Shown here one piece after another: positions 42,389 through 52,633 of a DNA stretch of 64,000 bases. Source of the stretch: Massilia atriviolacea (lineage in GTDB: Bacteria > Pseudomonadota > Gammaproteobacteria > Burkholderiales > Burkholderiaceae_D). Made by a program: the position numbers and the translations under genes. Below the pieces are notes generated by a model that was not told where the DNA came from, made no database searches, and saw only the letters and a program-made list of their open reading frames with translations. The first letter of the stretch is position 1; every line of letters starts with the position of its first letter. The DNA is taken from assembly GCF_003953935.1 (NCBI RefSeq), contig NZ_RXLQ01000001.1, positions 408,121 through 472,120 of the forward strand. Reading direction: 5' to 3'.

Positions 42389-43951
42389 ATGGAATGGCTG
42401 TTCGACCCGAATATCTGGGTAGGTTTACTCACACTCGTGGTCCTGGAAATCGTCCTCGGCATCGATAACCTGATTTTTATTGCCATCCTTGCCGAAAAAG
42501 TGCCGCCGCATCAGCGCGACAAGGCGCGCCTGATCGGCTTATCGCTGGCCATGCTGATGCGCCTGGGGCTGCTCACCGTGATTTCATGGATGGTGGCCTT
42601 GACCGAGCCGCTGTTTTCGGTGGCGGGAAAGGCCTTGTCGGGGCGCGACCTGATTCTGCTGATCGGCGGCGTTTTTCTATTGTTCAAGGCAACAATGGAA
42701 CTGCACGAGCGGGTCGAGGGCAAGACCCATGTCCACGCCGGGCCGAAGGTGTATGCCAGCCTGTCGGCCGTGATCGCGCAGATTATCGTGCTCGATGCGG
42801 TGTTTTCGCTCGACGCGGTGATTACAGCCGTCGGCATGGTCGAACAGCTCGGCGTGATGATGGCGGCGGTGATTATCTCGATGGCGGTGATGATTTTCGC
42901 ATCGAAGCCCTTGACCCGTTTCGTCAACGCGCACCCGAGCGTGGTGGTGCTGTGCCTGAGTTTCCTGCTGATGATCGGTCTGAGCCTGGTCGCGGAAGGA
43001 CTCGGCTTCAAGATTCCGAAAGGTTATCTCTACGCCGCCATCGGATTCTCGATCGTGATCGAATTCTTCAATCAGCTGGCGCACCGCAATTTCACCAAAA
43101 AGGACGACCATGTGCCGCTGCGCGAACGCACCGCCGATGCCGTCCTGCGACTGCTCGGCAGCCGCACGCGGGCCGAAATCAGCCAGGAATTGGAAGTGCC
43201 CTCGGAAACACCGGACGTTGCCGCTTTCGGTAGCGAGGAGCGCAATATGGTCAGCGGGGTATTGAGCCTGTCGCAGCGTTCGGTCCGGTCGATCATGACC
43301 ACGCGCTCGGACATGACCTGGATTAACGTCGATAGCGACAGTGCGACGATCCGGCGCCAGATCCTGGGCACGCCGCATAGTTTCTTTCCCGTCTGCCGGG
43401 GGGAACTGGACGACATCATGGGCGTGGCGCGGGCCAAGGACGTGATCGCGGACTTGAACACGGATGGGAAAATCGACCTGGGCCGCAGCGTGCGCGCGCC
43501 GATCATCATGCCCGAATCGGTAGGGGTGCTGAAAATCATGGATACCTTGAAGCGCTCGCAAGGGCAGCTGGTCCTGATTGCGGACGAATACGGAACGATC
43601 CAGGGTTTGGTAACGCCGATCGATATCCTGGAGGCGATCGCCGGCGAATTCCCGGACGAGGACGAACAGCCGGTGGTGCAGGAAACGGGGAAGGGCACAT
43701 GGCGCGTCGACGGCACGGCGGACCTGCATTATCTTCAGCAGGTGCTGCATACGGATGCGCTGCTGGGGGACAGTGACGAATTCACGTCGCTGGCCGGTTT
43801 CATGCTGGAGCGCTTTGCCACCTTGCCGGCGGTCGGCGATTCCTTCGAACTCGATGGCCTGCGGTTCGAGGTCCTGCAGGTGATGGAACGGCGCATTGCC
43901 ACAGTCCTGATCGAACGGGTCGAGGGGCATGCGCAGAACGGCGCGGAATAA
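42389..43951 (+). CDS. TerC-domain plus CBS/CorC-type membrane protein (YegH/YoaE-like)
   Basis: A 520-residue inner-membrane protein. Residues 1-245 are a TerC-like domain with seven helices and the acidic membrane motifs [13 protein letters not shown] and [17 protein letters not shown]. Residues about 290-430 are a CBS pair, starting at [16 protein letters not shown] and including [18 protein letters not shown]. Residues about 435-515 are a CorC/HlyC transporter-associated domain. ATG at 42389 was chosen because homology begins at [12 protein letters not shown]. TerC-type proteins are linked to metal (Mn2+) export and tellurite resistance; CorC domains to Mg2+/Co2+ efflux. Confidence 0.93.
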   Translation: MEWLFDPNIWVGLLTLVVLEIVLGIDNLIFIAILAEKVPPHQRDKARLIGLSLAMLMRLGLLTVISWMVALTEPLFSVAGKALSGRDLILLIGGVFLLFKATMELHERVEGKTHVHAGPKVYASLSAVIAQIIVLDAVFSLDAVITAVGMVEQLGVMMAAVIISMAVMIFASKPLTRFVNAHPSVVVLCLSFLLMIGLSLVAEGLGFKIPKGYLYAAIGFSIVIEFFNQLAHRNFTKKDDHVPLRERTADAVLRLLGSRTRAEISQELEVPSETPDVAAFGSEERNMVSGVLSLSQRSVRSIMTTRSDMTWINVDSDSATIRRQILGTPHSFFPVCRGELDDIMGVARAKDVIADLNTDGKIDLGRSVRAPIIMPESVGVLKIMDTLKRSQGQLVLIADEYGTIQGLVTPIDILEAIAGEFPDEDEQPVVQETGKGTWRVDGTADLHYLQQVLHTDALLGDSDEFTSLAGFMLERFATLPAVGDSFELDGLRFEVLQVMERRIATVLIERVEGHAQNGAE

Positions 43952-44054
43952 GCCGGGCTGTGCGGTGAAACGGCGCGAGATACTTCGCGCCGGCACCGGC
44001 ATGCCTCGGACAATCAATGGTCGCGGCGATGCCCGATCGTTTTTGGGTAAAACC

Positions 44055-44091
44055 TTTAAATCGACATTACCCGAAATATTGTCGATTTAAA
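44055..44091. repeat. 12-bp inverted repeat in AT-rich DNA
   Basis: TTTAAATCGACA (44055-44066) and TGTCGATTTAAA (44080-44091) form perfect arms around a 13-nt spacer. The inner half ATATTGTCGA is repeated a few bases to the right. It covers the stop codon of the leftward gene and may be a recombination scar, an element end or a weak terminator. Confidence 0.7.
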
Positions 44092-44584
44092 TTACGGATA
44101 TTGTCGACAGCCGAGGCAGGCGATCCACTCCGTCGCAATGTGCGTTTGCGCAGCCAAACCGATTGGCCGGCTCGCTCGGCCATTGCGAGCGGAGATCACA
44201 CCGGGGCCATCGGGATGATGCGCTGGCCACAGCTGAGATGGCGAACGCCGCCCATCGATCGCGGCCGCGCATGCAGAAGCGAATACCGCAGGCTGGGCAC
44301 GTCAGCCAGTCCGGCACCTCGTTGAGTGCGGCGAGCGGTTCCGCATCCCTGGCCGGCCAGGCCATCTCATTGTTTCGCCAGGAAAGTCGTTTACGTGCTT
44401 CGTACAGCGCAATCGCGTACGATCCGAAGCGCGATTCGGCCTTCGAGCTGCGCTTCCATAGTGGGTTCAGTGCGTCACCGGAGTGCGTGAACTCGACATA
44501 AGCGAACGTCCCGTCGTTGCGCATGAACAGCTCAATGCGAAAGAGACTGTCCGCACTGGCAATGTCGTCGACCTTTTTCATCAA
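44087..44584 (-). CDS. Hypothetical protein, probably altered at its C-terminus
   Basis: A 165-residue frame. The first 75 residues look like a genuine small protein (SLFRIELFMRNDGTFAYVEF, then SRFGSYAIALYEARKRLSW), a pattern of conserved hypothetical proteins built around an RIEL-F-DG-F strand. The remainder contains one CPACGIRF zinc-like motif, then composition that looks less protein-like (many Trp, Arg, Ser and Cys), and it ends within the inverted repeat at 44055-44091. The C-terminal half may be a fusion produced by a past rearrangement. Function is unknown. Confidence 0.45.
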   Translation of the reverse strand: MMKKVDDIASADSLFRIELFMRNDGTFAYVEFTHSGDALNPLWKRSSKAESRFGSYAIALYEARKRLSWRNNEMAWPARDAEPLAALNEVPDWLTCPACGIRFCMRGRDRWAAFAISAVASASSRWPRCDLRSQWPSEPANRFGCANAHCDGVDRLPRLSTISVI

Positions 44585-45200
44585 ACGTTCCCATTCATAT
44601 TGGAAGGTCCGGCAGCCTTATGGCGCCGCCGTCTTGCGTGGACTGTCAATCACGTGTGGCGAGTGGATCGTCTCCTTGCATGCCCTGGGCGGCAATCGCG
44701 GCCGCTTTCGTCTGGCGCACAGCACGTTGCTGGGGCGGTTCCGGTGCAGATCAGAATCGTCGTTGCGCACCGTCCTGTTGAGGATGGTGTGTACCACAGT
44801 CAACTTCAGCGGCGAATGCAGGTCAGCTTGCAAATCTGCGCGCTGGCCTCGCTGCCGACGCCAGCGGCAATCGCGGCCGGGATTGGTTGACGCGGTCCTC
44901 ATCGGAGCGGGGAAGTTATCAATCGATGATCGAATGGAACCAGCCCATTGCGGTAAATGCACCCGAGAGGCCCACAAGCTGAACTTTACCGCCGGCCTGC
45001 CTCCGTATCCGGACAAGTCATCCCGTTCGGGGCGCCCAATCCCGACCCTGGGCACTGCCGAGCTATCGGACAGTCGTGCCGACGACGGCGCAATTTCCAC
45101 CTTTTATTTAACATAATATAGATTATGCGAAGTTAAGCTAGTCAGGCTGTATGGCGCAAAATCGTCGTAAAAATATAGGTGGAGCTGCTTTTATCGATGG
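44585..45200. other. No recognisable gene; possible decayed DNA
   Basis: Open frames exist on both strands (for example 44517-45116 forward and 44618-45100 reverse) but neither shows any recognised motif, credible start site or protein-like composition. The base composition is less GC-rich than neighbouring genes. With the adjacent inverted repeat and oddly ending hypothetical gene, the stretch may be the remains of an insertion. Confidence 0.4.
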
Positions 45201-45206
45201 GAAATC

Positions 45207-45239
45207 AAAAGGCCGGAATTTTTTCTCCCGGCCCTTTTC
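45207..45239. terminator. Bidirectional intrinsic terminator after the OsmC-YcaO gene
   Basis: GGCCGG (45211-45216) pairs with CCGGCC (45228-45233) around an AT-rich loop. The flanks supply a T-run on each strand: AAAA precedes the stem, giving Ts on the minus strand, and CTTTT follows it. Confidence 0.7.
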
Positions 45240-45315
45240 GGATTGACATGAAAGCGGTTCTGTCGACTGAACGCGTGGCGCCCGTCGAGGAATCGACAGA
45301 GCGCCAACACTTTAC

Positions 45316-47520
45316 CTAGCTGGACTTCGCCGCAGCCTTGGCCCGCGCGCTGTGCACTTTCTTGTAGCTGTCGATCAGGCGCGCATGCCGGTCGAGTCCC
45401 TCCAGTCTCATGCTGGTCGGCGTCAAGCCGTAGAAGCGCACACTGCCATCCACCGACCCGATGACGGCATCCATGCGCGCGTCGCCGAACATCCGGCGGA
45501 AATTGACCACGTAATCGTCCAGTTCCAGCTCGTCGTCCAGCTCCACCTCCAGCACGACATTCAATGCCTGGTAAAACAATCCGCGCTCGACCGTGTTGTC
45601 GTTGTACTGCAGGAAGGCTTCCACCAGCTCTTTGGCCTCGTCGAACTGCTTCAAGGCCAGATGGATCAGCAGCTTCAATTCCAGCGTGGTCAGCTGTCCC
45701 CAGACCGTATTTTCATCGAATTCGATCCCGATCAACGTGGCGATGTCGGCGTACTCGTCCAGCTCGCTGTTTTCCAGGCGGTCGAGCAGCGCTTCCAGGC
45801 TGGCGTCGTCCAGGCGATGCAGGTTCAGGATATCGGCGCGGAACAACAGCGCCTTGTTGGTGTTATCCCAGACCAGATCGTCGACCGGATAGACTTCGGA
45901 GTACCCCGGCACCAGGATACGGCAGGCAGCGGCGCCAAGATTCTCGTATACCGCCATGTACACCTCTTTGCCCATGCCTTCAAGAATACCGAACAAGGTC
46001 GCGGCTTCCTCGGCATTGGCGTTCGCGCCCTGGCTGCTGAAATCCCATTCGACAAATGCATGGTCGGCTTTGGCGCTGAAAAAGCGCCACGAGACGATTC
46101 CGCTGGAATCGATGAAGTGTTCGACAAAATTATTCGGCTCAGTGACGGCGTTACTGACAAACGTAGGACGAGGTAAATCGTTCAGACCTTCAAAGCTGCG
46201 GCCCTGCAGCAATTCCGTCAGACTACGTTCCAGCGCGACCTCCAGGCTCGGATGCGCGCCGAACGAGGCAAACACCCCGCCCGTCTTGGGATTCATCAGG
46301 GTCACACACATTACCGGGTAGACGCCACCGAGCGATGCATCCTTCACCAGCACCGGAAAGCCCTGCTCTTCCAATCCCTGGATGCCGGCCAGGATGCCGG
46401 GGTATTTCGCCAGCACCTCCTGCGGCACGTCGGGCAAGGCGATTTCCCCTTCGATAATCTCGCGTTTGACCGCCCTTTCGAAAATCTCCGACAGGCATTG
46501 CACCTGGGCTTCGGCCAGCGTGTTACCGGCGCTCATGCCGTTGCTGACGTAGAGGTTCTCGACCAGGTTGGACGGGAAATACACCACCGCGCCGTCCGAC
46601 TTGCGTACGAACGGCAGCGCGCAGATACCGCGTTCCGCATTGCCGGAATTGGTGTCGATCAGATGCGAGCCAAGCAGCTCGTCGTCGGGGTTGTAAATTT
46701 CCAGGCAGTACTCGTCCAGAATCCCGGCGGGCAGCGCATCCTTGCGCCCAGGCTTGAACCAGCGCTCGTCAGGGAAATGCACAAACGGCGCATTGGCGAT
46801 GTCGTCGCCCCAGAACGTACCGCCGTAGAAATGGTTGAAATTGAGTCGCTCGATAAACTCCCCCAAGGCCGACGCCAGCGCGCTTTCCTTGGTCGCCCCC
46901 TTGCCATTGGTAAAACACATCGGCGAATGCGCATCGCGGATATGCAGCGACCACACATTGGGAACGATATTGCGCCACGAAGCGATCTCGATCTTCATGC
47001 CCAGGCCGGCCAGCACGCCCGACATATTGGCGATGGTTTGCTCCAGCGGCAGATCCTTGCCCGTAATGTAGGTGCTCGTGTCGGCCCCTGGTGTCAGCGT
47101 CAGCAGCGCCTGCGCGTCCGCATCCAGATTCTCGACCTCGTTGATCACGAACTCGGGCCCGGCCTGCACCACTTTTTTGACCGTACAACGCTCGATCGAG
47201 CGAAGAATGCCCTGGCGGTCTTTATCGGAAATATCGGCCGGCAGCTCGACGTCGATCTTGAAAATCTGCTGGTAGCGGTTTTCCGGATCGACAATATTAT
47301 TCTGCGACAGACGGATATTTTCGGTGGGAATATTGCGAGTTACGCAATACAACTTCACAAAATAAGCGGCGCACAAAGCCGATGAGGCCAGGAAGTAATC
47401 GAACGGACCGGGCGCGGAACCGTCGCCCTTGTAGCGGACAGGCTGGTCGGCGACCACTGTGAAATCATCGAACTTGGCTTCGAGACGAAGCTTATCGAGA
47501 AAGTTGACCTTAATTTCCAT
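45316..47520 (-). CDS. ycaO: OsmC domain/YcaO domain protein
   Basis: A 734-residue cytosolic protein. Residues 1-140 form an OsmC-like peroxiredoxin fold (FLASSALCAAYFVKLYC, and VPRNIPTEN-like text around residue 60). Residues about 150-560 are the YcaO ATP-dependent cyclodehydratase-type domain (KGATKESALASALGEFIERL, NGMSAGNTLAEAQVQCLSEIFERAVKREI). The last 170 residues are a helical tail. Standalone OsmC-YcaO proteins like E. coli YcaO are linked to RimO-dependent methylthiolation of ribosomal protein S12 rather than to peptide natural products. No precursor peptide or partner gene is nearby. It is transcribed leftwards alone, with a terminator behind it. Confidence 0.92.
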   Translation of the reverse strand: MEIKVNFLDKLRLEAKFDDFTVVADQPVRYKGDGSAPGPFDYFLASSALCAAYFVKLYCVTRNIPTENIRLSQNNIVDPENRYQQIFKIDVELPADISDKDRQGILRSIERCTVKKVVQAGPEFVINEVENLDADAQALLTLTPGADTSTYITGKDLPLEQTIANMSGVLAGLGMKIEIASWRNIVPNVWSLHIRDAHSPMCFTNGKGATKESALASALGEFIERLNFNHFYGGTFWGDDIANAPFVHFPDERWFKPGRKDALPAGILDEYCLEIYNPDDELLGSHLIDTNSGNAERGICALPFVRKSDGAVVYFPSNLVENLYVSNGMSAGNTLAEAQVQCLSEIFERAVKREIIEGEIALPDVPQEVLAKYPGILAGIQGLEEQGFPVLVKDASLGGVYPVMCVTLMNPKTGGVFASFGAHPSLEVALERSLTELLQGRSFEGLNDLPRPTFVSNAVTEPNNFVEHFIDSSGIVSWRFFSAKADHAFVEWDFSSQGANANAEEAATLFGILEGMGKEVYMAVYENLGAAACRILVPGYSEVYPVDDLVWDNTNKALLFRADILNLHRLDDASLEALLDRLENSELDEYADIATLIGIEFDENTVWGQLTTLELKLLIHLALKQFDEAKELVEAFLQYNDNTVERGLFYQALNVVLEVELDDELELDDYVVNFRRMFGDARMDAVIGSVDGSVRFYGLTPTSMRLEGLDRHARLIDSYKKVHSARAKAAAKSS

Positions 47521-47752
47521 GGGGGAATTCTAAAAAAGTGTTCAGATTGAGCGAGTCAGCATTATCGTCGTTTTTGCCCCCAGGGCATAGCGGCCGACGG
47601 ACACGCCCGCTTTCGGTTTGCATCGTGACAATTGAATAGTATTTTTGTAAATACAAGATCTACACTTGCCATCTCTACCTTTCTCTTGTCATCCACTCAC
47701 GACTATTTCCTAGCCTCCTACACCCCGCTGCACTGAATGAAAGGCACGTCGT

Positions 47753-49519
47753 ATGCAAATGTTAATGAACATTTCCGCAAAAGCGCCCCAGATCCTGCTG
47801 ATCACCCTCGCTCTCTGCGCTCTCTACGGACTGCTGCCGGCCAGCTGCCGGCCGTCGATACGGCAAGTCGAGCCGCATTACGCTGACGGCAGCAATTCCA
47901 CCACCTTGTTCGTCGTGGTACACGGCCTGAGCGGTGCGGGCAGGATGCACCCCTTGCGCGACCAACTCCTGTCATTCGGCGATGTCTTGCTGCTGGACTT
48001 CCCGGCTTGGTCGAATGCCCGTCCAGACGATGTCTCCGCCCAGATCAGCACCCTGGTCCAGGCCCAGTCGCAAGGAAAGAACTATCAAAAAATCGTTATC
48101 GTCGGCTTTAGCATGGGCGCCCTGCTTGCCCGGCGCGCATTTCTTGAAGCGGCCAGGACCGGGAAGCCATGGTCGACGATCGTGACCCGCTTTGTGCTTC
48201 TTGCCGGCATGAACCGCGGCTGGTCCCTGTCGGGGCCGCGACCATCGGACATGCGATGGCATACGCACACCATGTATGCGGTCGGCGCCTGGCTGGCCAA
48301 CCTCACCCGCAGCGCCTCCTTGATCATGTCCATGCAAACCGGCACCCCCTTCGTTGCGGACCTGCGCCTCGACTGGATGCGTCACTTCAGGCAAACCGGT
48401 GTCGAGCACCCGGAGGTCGTGCAACTGCTGGGAGATATCGACGAAATTGTCAGCGCGGGAGACAATGAAGACCTGGCCGCCGCGCCCCAGGGCGACTTCG
48501 CGTGGTTGAGGGTGCGCGGCACCAACCACAGGGAGATTCTCTCGTATGACGACACCAGCGATCACAATATCGGCCAATATCGCCTGGCCAAAGTCATGCT
48601 GGCCGCGACTGCCTGTTTCAGCGACATCCGTGGCCAGTCCGAGGTCCTGCCTTCGCCCAGCGATCCGGCGGTGACGAAACTCGTCTTCATCCTGCACGGC
48701 ATCCGCGACCTGGGGCGCTGGTCGTCCACGCTCGAAAGCGACCTGCGCAAACGCCACGATGTGGTGATGAACGGCAAAGGAAAACTGATGGTCGAGTCGA
48801 TGCGCTACGGCTATTTCGGCATGGGTCAATTCCTGATGAAAATGGAACGAGACTACTATGTGCGCTGGTTCATGGACGAATATACAGAAGCCGTCGCCAG
48901 GTATCCCAAAACCAAGGAAATCGACTTTATCGGGCATAGCAACGGCACCTATCTGTTCACGCGGGCACTGAAAGACTACCGCTCGCTCAACGTCGACCGC
49001 GCGGTCCTGGCAGGCAGCGTGGCGCCGAGAGATTATGCCTGGGCGCCCCACTTTGAAAACGGCCAGGTCAAGAAGGTGAGGAACTACGTGGCGAAGGACG
49101 ACCTCGTCGTGGCGCTGCTCCCGAGGTTCTTCGAAAACCGCCCCAGGCTCCTCTTCGGCGACGAGATCGGCAGCGCTGGTTATAACGGCTTCAACGCGGC
49201 CGACCACGCGGCGACCAGCGGCCACATCGAGAATTTCAAGTTCCTCACCGGAGGACATGGCGCGTTTACCGAAGAACGCGACGGGATCAGCGAATTTATC
49301 ATTCCCACGCCCGGCGCCGCCTTGAGCGGCAGGAATGAGAAGCGTCAGCCGAACTGGCTGACGGTCGCCTCCGACTATTTTACGGTGGCACTCTGGGCGG
49401 CCATGGCGCTAGTCCTCGTACTGCTCGGCATCCGTGTCGCCGAGGCCGCCGGATCGCGCGCCCCGTTCGCACTGCTGGCCTATCTTTTTCTTCTCTGGCA
49501 GGTGCTCCGATGGGCATGA
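47753..49519 (+). CDS. Membrane protein with two alpha/beta-hydrolase domains
   Basis: A 588-residue protein anchored by an N-terminal helix (about 10-29) and a C-terminal helix pair (about 540-588). Between them lie two alpha/beta-hydrolase-like domains. The first (about 48-290) has LFVVVHGLSGAG and nucleophile elbow VIVGFSMGALLARR; the second (about 318-520) has LVFILHGIRDLGRW and elbow IDFIGHSNGTYLF. Each elbow fits GxSxG, and a C-terminal GGHGAF could supply the second domain's His. The tandem arrangement looks like an internal duplication. The substrate, probably a lipid or ester, is unknown. GAAAGG precedes the ATG. Confidence 0.75.
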   Translation: MQMLMNISAKAPQILLITLALCALYGLLPASCRPSIRQVEPHYADGSNSTTLFVVVHGLSGAGRMHPLRDQLLSFGDVLLLDFPAWSNARPDDVSAQISTLVQAQSQGKNYQKIVIVGFSMGALLARRAFLEAARTGKPWSTIVTRFVLLAGMNRGWSLSGPRPSDMRWHTHTMYAVGAWLANLTRSASLIMSMQTGTPFVADLRLDWMRHFRQTGVEHPEVVQLLGDIDEIVSAGDNEDLAAAPQGDFAWLRVRGTNHREILSYDDTSDHNIGQYRLAKVMLAATACFSDIRGQSEVLPSPSDPAVTKLVFILHGIRDLGRWSSTLESDLRKRHDVVMNGKGKLMVESMRYGYFGMGQFLMKMERDYYVRWFMDEYTEAVARYPKTKEIDFIGHSNGTYLFTRALKDYRSLNVDRAVLAGSVAPRDYAWAPHFENGQVKKVRNYVAKDDLVVALLPRFFENRPRLLFGDEIGSAGYNGFNAADHAATSGHIENFKFLTGGHGAFTEERDGISEFIIPTPGAALSGRNEKRQPNWLTVASDYFTVALWAAMALVLVLLGIRVAEAAGSRAPFALLAYLFLLWQVLRWA

Positions 49520-49688
49520 CGCACCGCGCGCGAACGTAGCGTCGAGCCTGCCCCTGGACGGCGGCGCGATCCGCCGCTGCGCGCTCATTCTTGACGTGGT
49601 GGCAAAGATGTTTTGCGTAATCACGCCTTTTTAAGGGGCAGGCCTCGCCTCATACTGGATCGATTCCAACATCATCCAGGAACTTCAC

Positions 49689-50492
49689 ATGGGCATTCCA
49701 ACCTTTGGCGCAGGAACTTTTCGACTGCAGGGGCAGGTCGTGATCGATGCGGTCCGCAACGCACTCGAACTCGGCTACCGCGCCATCGATACCGCGCAAA
49801 TCTATGGCAACGAGGCCGAGCTTGGCCAGGCCATCGCCGAATCCGGCATTGCGCGCGACCAACTGTTCGTCACCACCAAGATCTGGGTCGACAACTATAG
49901 CGAGGACAAGCTGATGCCGAGCCTGCGCCAGAGCCTCGACAAGCTGCGCCTCGACCAGGTCGACCTGACCCTGATCCACTGGCCCGCCCCCGGCAAGGGC
50001 GTGCCGCTCGAGGCGGCCGTGAGCAACCTGGCGCGCGCCATGCAGCAAGGACTGACGCGCCGGATCGGCGTGTCGAACTTCAATATTGCCAACACCGCGC
50101 AGGCCATCGGCGCCGTCGGCAAGGACGCCATCGCCACCAACCAGATCGAACTGAGTCCCTACCTGCAAAACCGCAAGCTCGTCGCCTACCTGCAGGAACA
50201 GGGCATTCCCGTGACGTCCTACATGACGCTTGCCTACGGCAAGGTGCTGGGCGACCCGGTGCTCGGCGAGATTGCGGCTCGTCATCAGGCGACGCCCGCT
50301 CAGGTGGCGCTGGCCTGGGCGCTGCAACTCGGCTACGCCGTGATTCCCTCGTCGACCAAGCGGGAGAATCTCGCCAGTAATTTGCAGGCACAGGCATTGC
50401 GCTTGAGCGCCGACGACATGGCCCATATCGCCGCGCTGGAGCGCAATGGCCGCCAGGTCGATCCCGCCGGGCTGGCGCCGGACTGGGATTGA
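49689..50492 (+). CDS. dkgB: 2,5-diketo-D-gluconate reductase B-type aldo/keto reductase
   Basis: A 267-residue NADPH-dependent aldo/keto reductase with the same length as E. coli DkgB. Landmarks are [14 protein letters not shown] (catalytic Asp and Tyr), FVTTKIW (Lys), LTLIHWP (His), VSNFN, and the cofactor-binding [14 protein letters not shown] at the C-terminus. It reduces small aldehydes such as methylglyoxal as well as diketo sugars. It is monocistronic. Confidence 0.92.
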   Translation: MGIPTFGAGTFRLQGQVVIDAVRNALELGYRAIDTAQIYGNEAELGQAIAESGIARDQLFVTTKIWVDNYSEDKLMPSLRQSLDKLRLDQVDLTLIHWPAPGKGVPLEAAVSNLARAMQQGLTRRIGVSNFNIANTAQAIGAVGKDAIATNQIELSPYLQNRKLVAYLQEQGIPVTSYMTLAYGKVLGDPVLGEIAARHQATPAQVALAWALQLGYAVIPSSTKRENLASNLQAQALRLSADDMAHIAALERNGRQVDPAGLAPDWD

Positions 50493-50891
50493 CGATCGGG
50501 GCGTCCGGCCCGCGCGCGTACGCTTGAGCACACTCCGGCTTGTCGAATCACAGTTCAGGCCGGATTATATTTTTCATCGTATCAATTCCCAATCGGGAAG
50601 AATACCCGAATACAAAACATGATTGCATCAGGCCTTGCGCCTTATCCATCAAGCAATGCGCGCCATACCCTTCTGCGCATCATAATTTCAACGTAACAAT
50701 TAACTCCAGATAATCCTCACGCCATTTGCGCCATCATCAGATTCGCACGAATCGACAACGTAGTATTCACGCATACGCGTAACGCGCCATCGTGGACAGG
50801 CGCCATTTCCGTCAGTAGCATTGATCGTTTCGCCCAAGGACTGATCGAGGCAAACAACCTTATCAGCCCCAACAATGGAAGGACTGATATT
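50493..50891. other. AT-rich upstream region of the secreted-protein trio
   Basis: A 399-nt stretch of lower GC than its surroundings. It contains a short inverted repeat TTCCC-AATC-GGGAA near 50587 and must hold the promoter for the three secreted-protein genes. A reverse-strand 67-codon frame at 50700-50903 has three Cys and plausible composition but only a TTG start and no ribosome site, so it is not called a gene. Confidence 0.5.
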
Positions 50892-51578
50892 ATGAAACCA
50901 CAATATTTACTGGCGGGATGGATCGCAATGGCGCTCGGTATTTCTGCTGCGGCATATGCCCACCCGACGCAGCAGCATTCCTTGACAGAAGCCGAAAAAA
51001 GCGCGCTGCTCGCGCGCGAGCGATTATCCCAGGAGGTAGCGCCAATTAAATCCCGGGCCGACCTGGAACGCTATCTTCATATGGTGCCGCCAAAATCGAA
51101 TGCGCTTTACCTGCTTTCACCAAACGCAAGGGAACGTTTTATCGCCAGCGTGACATTCAATGCCAAAGGCCTGACCGGTTTTAATACGACCGACCTGCAA
51201 CGGGAGCTCTCCGAGGCGCAGATCGCCAAGATTCTCGCCTTGTTCGGCTCCGAGAGTTCGGCGCGCATCATCGCTGCGCAAAAGCGTCCGGCCCAGGCCC
51301 GTCCACGCGCCGACAAGGGTTTTTGTTTCGACGCCGATCCCGAACGGCCGCAATTCTCCCCGGGAAACTGCGATCCCGGCGACGGCATTTGGGACGAACC
51401 GTTCCACCCCCATCCGGAGCCGAAAATTCCGATACCGATTCCGCCCAGCCCGGACCCGGTTCCGGGCAGCATACATCCGGTGCCTTTGCCAAATGGGGAC
51501 ATTTACCACATGGAATGCGCGGTAACAGGCAGCACCTGCTCGCCGCACAATAACTGGATCTGCAAAGCGAAGTGCTGA
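50892..51578 (+). CDS. Secreted cysteine-containing protein
   Basis: A 228-residue protein with a clear signal peptide (residues 1-23, cleavage after AYA). A helical central region (about 30-140) is followed by a short cysteine pair (GFCFD, GNCDPGD), a Pro-rich spacer of repeated PxP units (about 175-205) and a compact cysteine cluster at the C-terminus (MECAVTGSTCS, WICKAKC). The six mature cysteines suggest three disulfides, as in secreted binding or toxin-like domains. The family is not recognised. It is first of three consecutive exported-protein genes. Confidence 0.7.
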   Translation: MKPQYLLAGWIAMALGISAAAYAHPTQQHSLTEAEKSALLARERLSQEVAPIKSRADLERYLHMVPPKSNALYLLSPNARERFIASVTFNAKGLTGFNTTDLQRELSEAQIAKILALFGSESSARIIAAQKRPAQARPRADKGFCFDADPERPQFSPGNCDPGDGIWDEPFHPHPEPKIPIPIPPSPDPVPGSIHPVPLPNGDIYHMECAVTGSTCSPHNNWICKAKC

Positions 51579-51674
51579 TCCGCTCGATTGATCGAGCGGG
51601 ACTATCTACAACACCCGGGATGGAGTCCTATCCGGACAAGGGCTTATCGCATTGGCACATCAATGCATTGGCAC

Positions 51675-52595
51675 ATGATGAAACGAAGAATAATTGCGCT
51701 CGCCTGCGTGGCGGCGGGGCTATTGACTACCTCGATGATTTTCTCGCATGCCGATAAGGGCGTGCGCACGACCTATTCGCAGCGGCCGGCTTCGCATGCC
51801 GGCGCGCCCGCGCCGCATCCGGATCACGGCAACGGCGATGGCCGGCCGGCAGCGCCCGCTTCCGTGACCGTCGCCGCCGCCATGTGCCCGCCCATGTTCG
51901 GCGCGACGGTCGCTATGGCGCCCGAGCAGGAGTCACGCGTGCTGGCCGGAATGCAAGCGCTTATCGCGAAACAGTACGATGTCCCGACGCTGCTCCAATT
52001 ATCTCAACAAGGCAACACGGCGGCGGCCCTGCTGCTGTTTCAGCGCCTGCGGCCATGCTCAGAAGCAACTCGATATGTGGATAACATGGAATTCGAGGCA
52101 GCCGATGTCGACGATTTTTCCGCTCGCGAATGCGCGCAACTGCCCGATGCCGTGCTGCGCAATCCGATCGGCATCCTCCTGCGGGCAGCCGATGCGGGTT
52201 CCGCGCCCGCCAGGATCCTGATTTCGAAAAACGCGCCCACCGTGGCGTCGGTCATGGCGATTGCCGGCGATTCGTCCACACAAGCCATTTCCGAATTGAG
52301 AACGCTTGCCGAACGTTACGGTCTGGACGCAGCCCGCTCCGGATCGGAAAGCGCCATGGCCTGGCTTGCGCACAGCTACCTGACTGGCGCCTTCGGCCGC
52401 AAAGATGCGGCGAGCGCGTATGCGATCACGCATGCATGGGCCCGCTCGGGAAGCGCCGGACAGCGCGAGCGCCTCGCCTATCTGCGCTCCCACCTGTCCG
52501 CTTCCGAACTGAACGATGCGCACTCCTTGCTCAAGCGCTGCAGCGTTGCCGGCGACCAGCACCGGCTGTCGATATTCGCCTCGCCATTCAACTAG
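51675..52595 (+). CDS. Exported helical-repeat-like protein
   Basis: A 306-residue protein. ATG at 51675 starts MMKRRIIALACVAAGLLTTSMIF, a signal anchor or signal peptide; the open frame begins further upstream but that part has no signal character. After a Pro/His-rich linker (to about residue 68), pairs of Ala-rich helices (ALLLFQRL, AISELRTLAERYGL, AMAWLAHSYLTG, AASAYAITHAWARSGSAGQ) resemble degenerate Sel1/TPR repeats. Four cysteines are present. Function is unknown; it may interact with the other two exported proteins. Confidence 0.65.
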   Translation: MMKRRIIALACVAAGLLTTSMIFSHADKGVRTTYSQRPASHAGAPAPHPDHGNGDGRPAAPASVTVAAAMCPPMFGATVAMAPEQESRVLAGMQALIAKQYDVPTLLQLSQQGNTAAALLLFQRLRPCSEATRYVDNMEFEAADVDDFSARECAQLPDAVLRNPIGILLRAADAGSAPARILISKNAPTVASVMAIAGDSSTQAISELRTLAERYGLDAARSGSESAMAWLAHSYLTGAFGRKDAASAYAITHAWARSGSAGQRERLAYLRSHLSASELNDAHSLLKRCSVAGDQHRLSIFASPFN

Positions 52596-52633
52596 CACCC
52601 CACCTTTCCATCGATCTCCTTAAAGGTAACTTC

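Noticed and set aside
44517-45116. Forward 199-codon open frame
   Set aside because: No ribosome site or motif, and its composition is unlike a folded protein.
45316-47520. RiPP (azole peptide) biosynthesis based on the YcaO domain
   Set aside because: The protein has the OsmC-YcaO layout of the E. coli housekeeping type, and no precursor peptide, partner protein or transporter is adjacent.
50700-50903. Small reverse-strand Cys-containing gene
   Set aside because: It has only a TTG start inside the opposite gene, no ribosome site and no family match. It is kept as a note in the intergenic entry.
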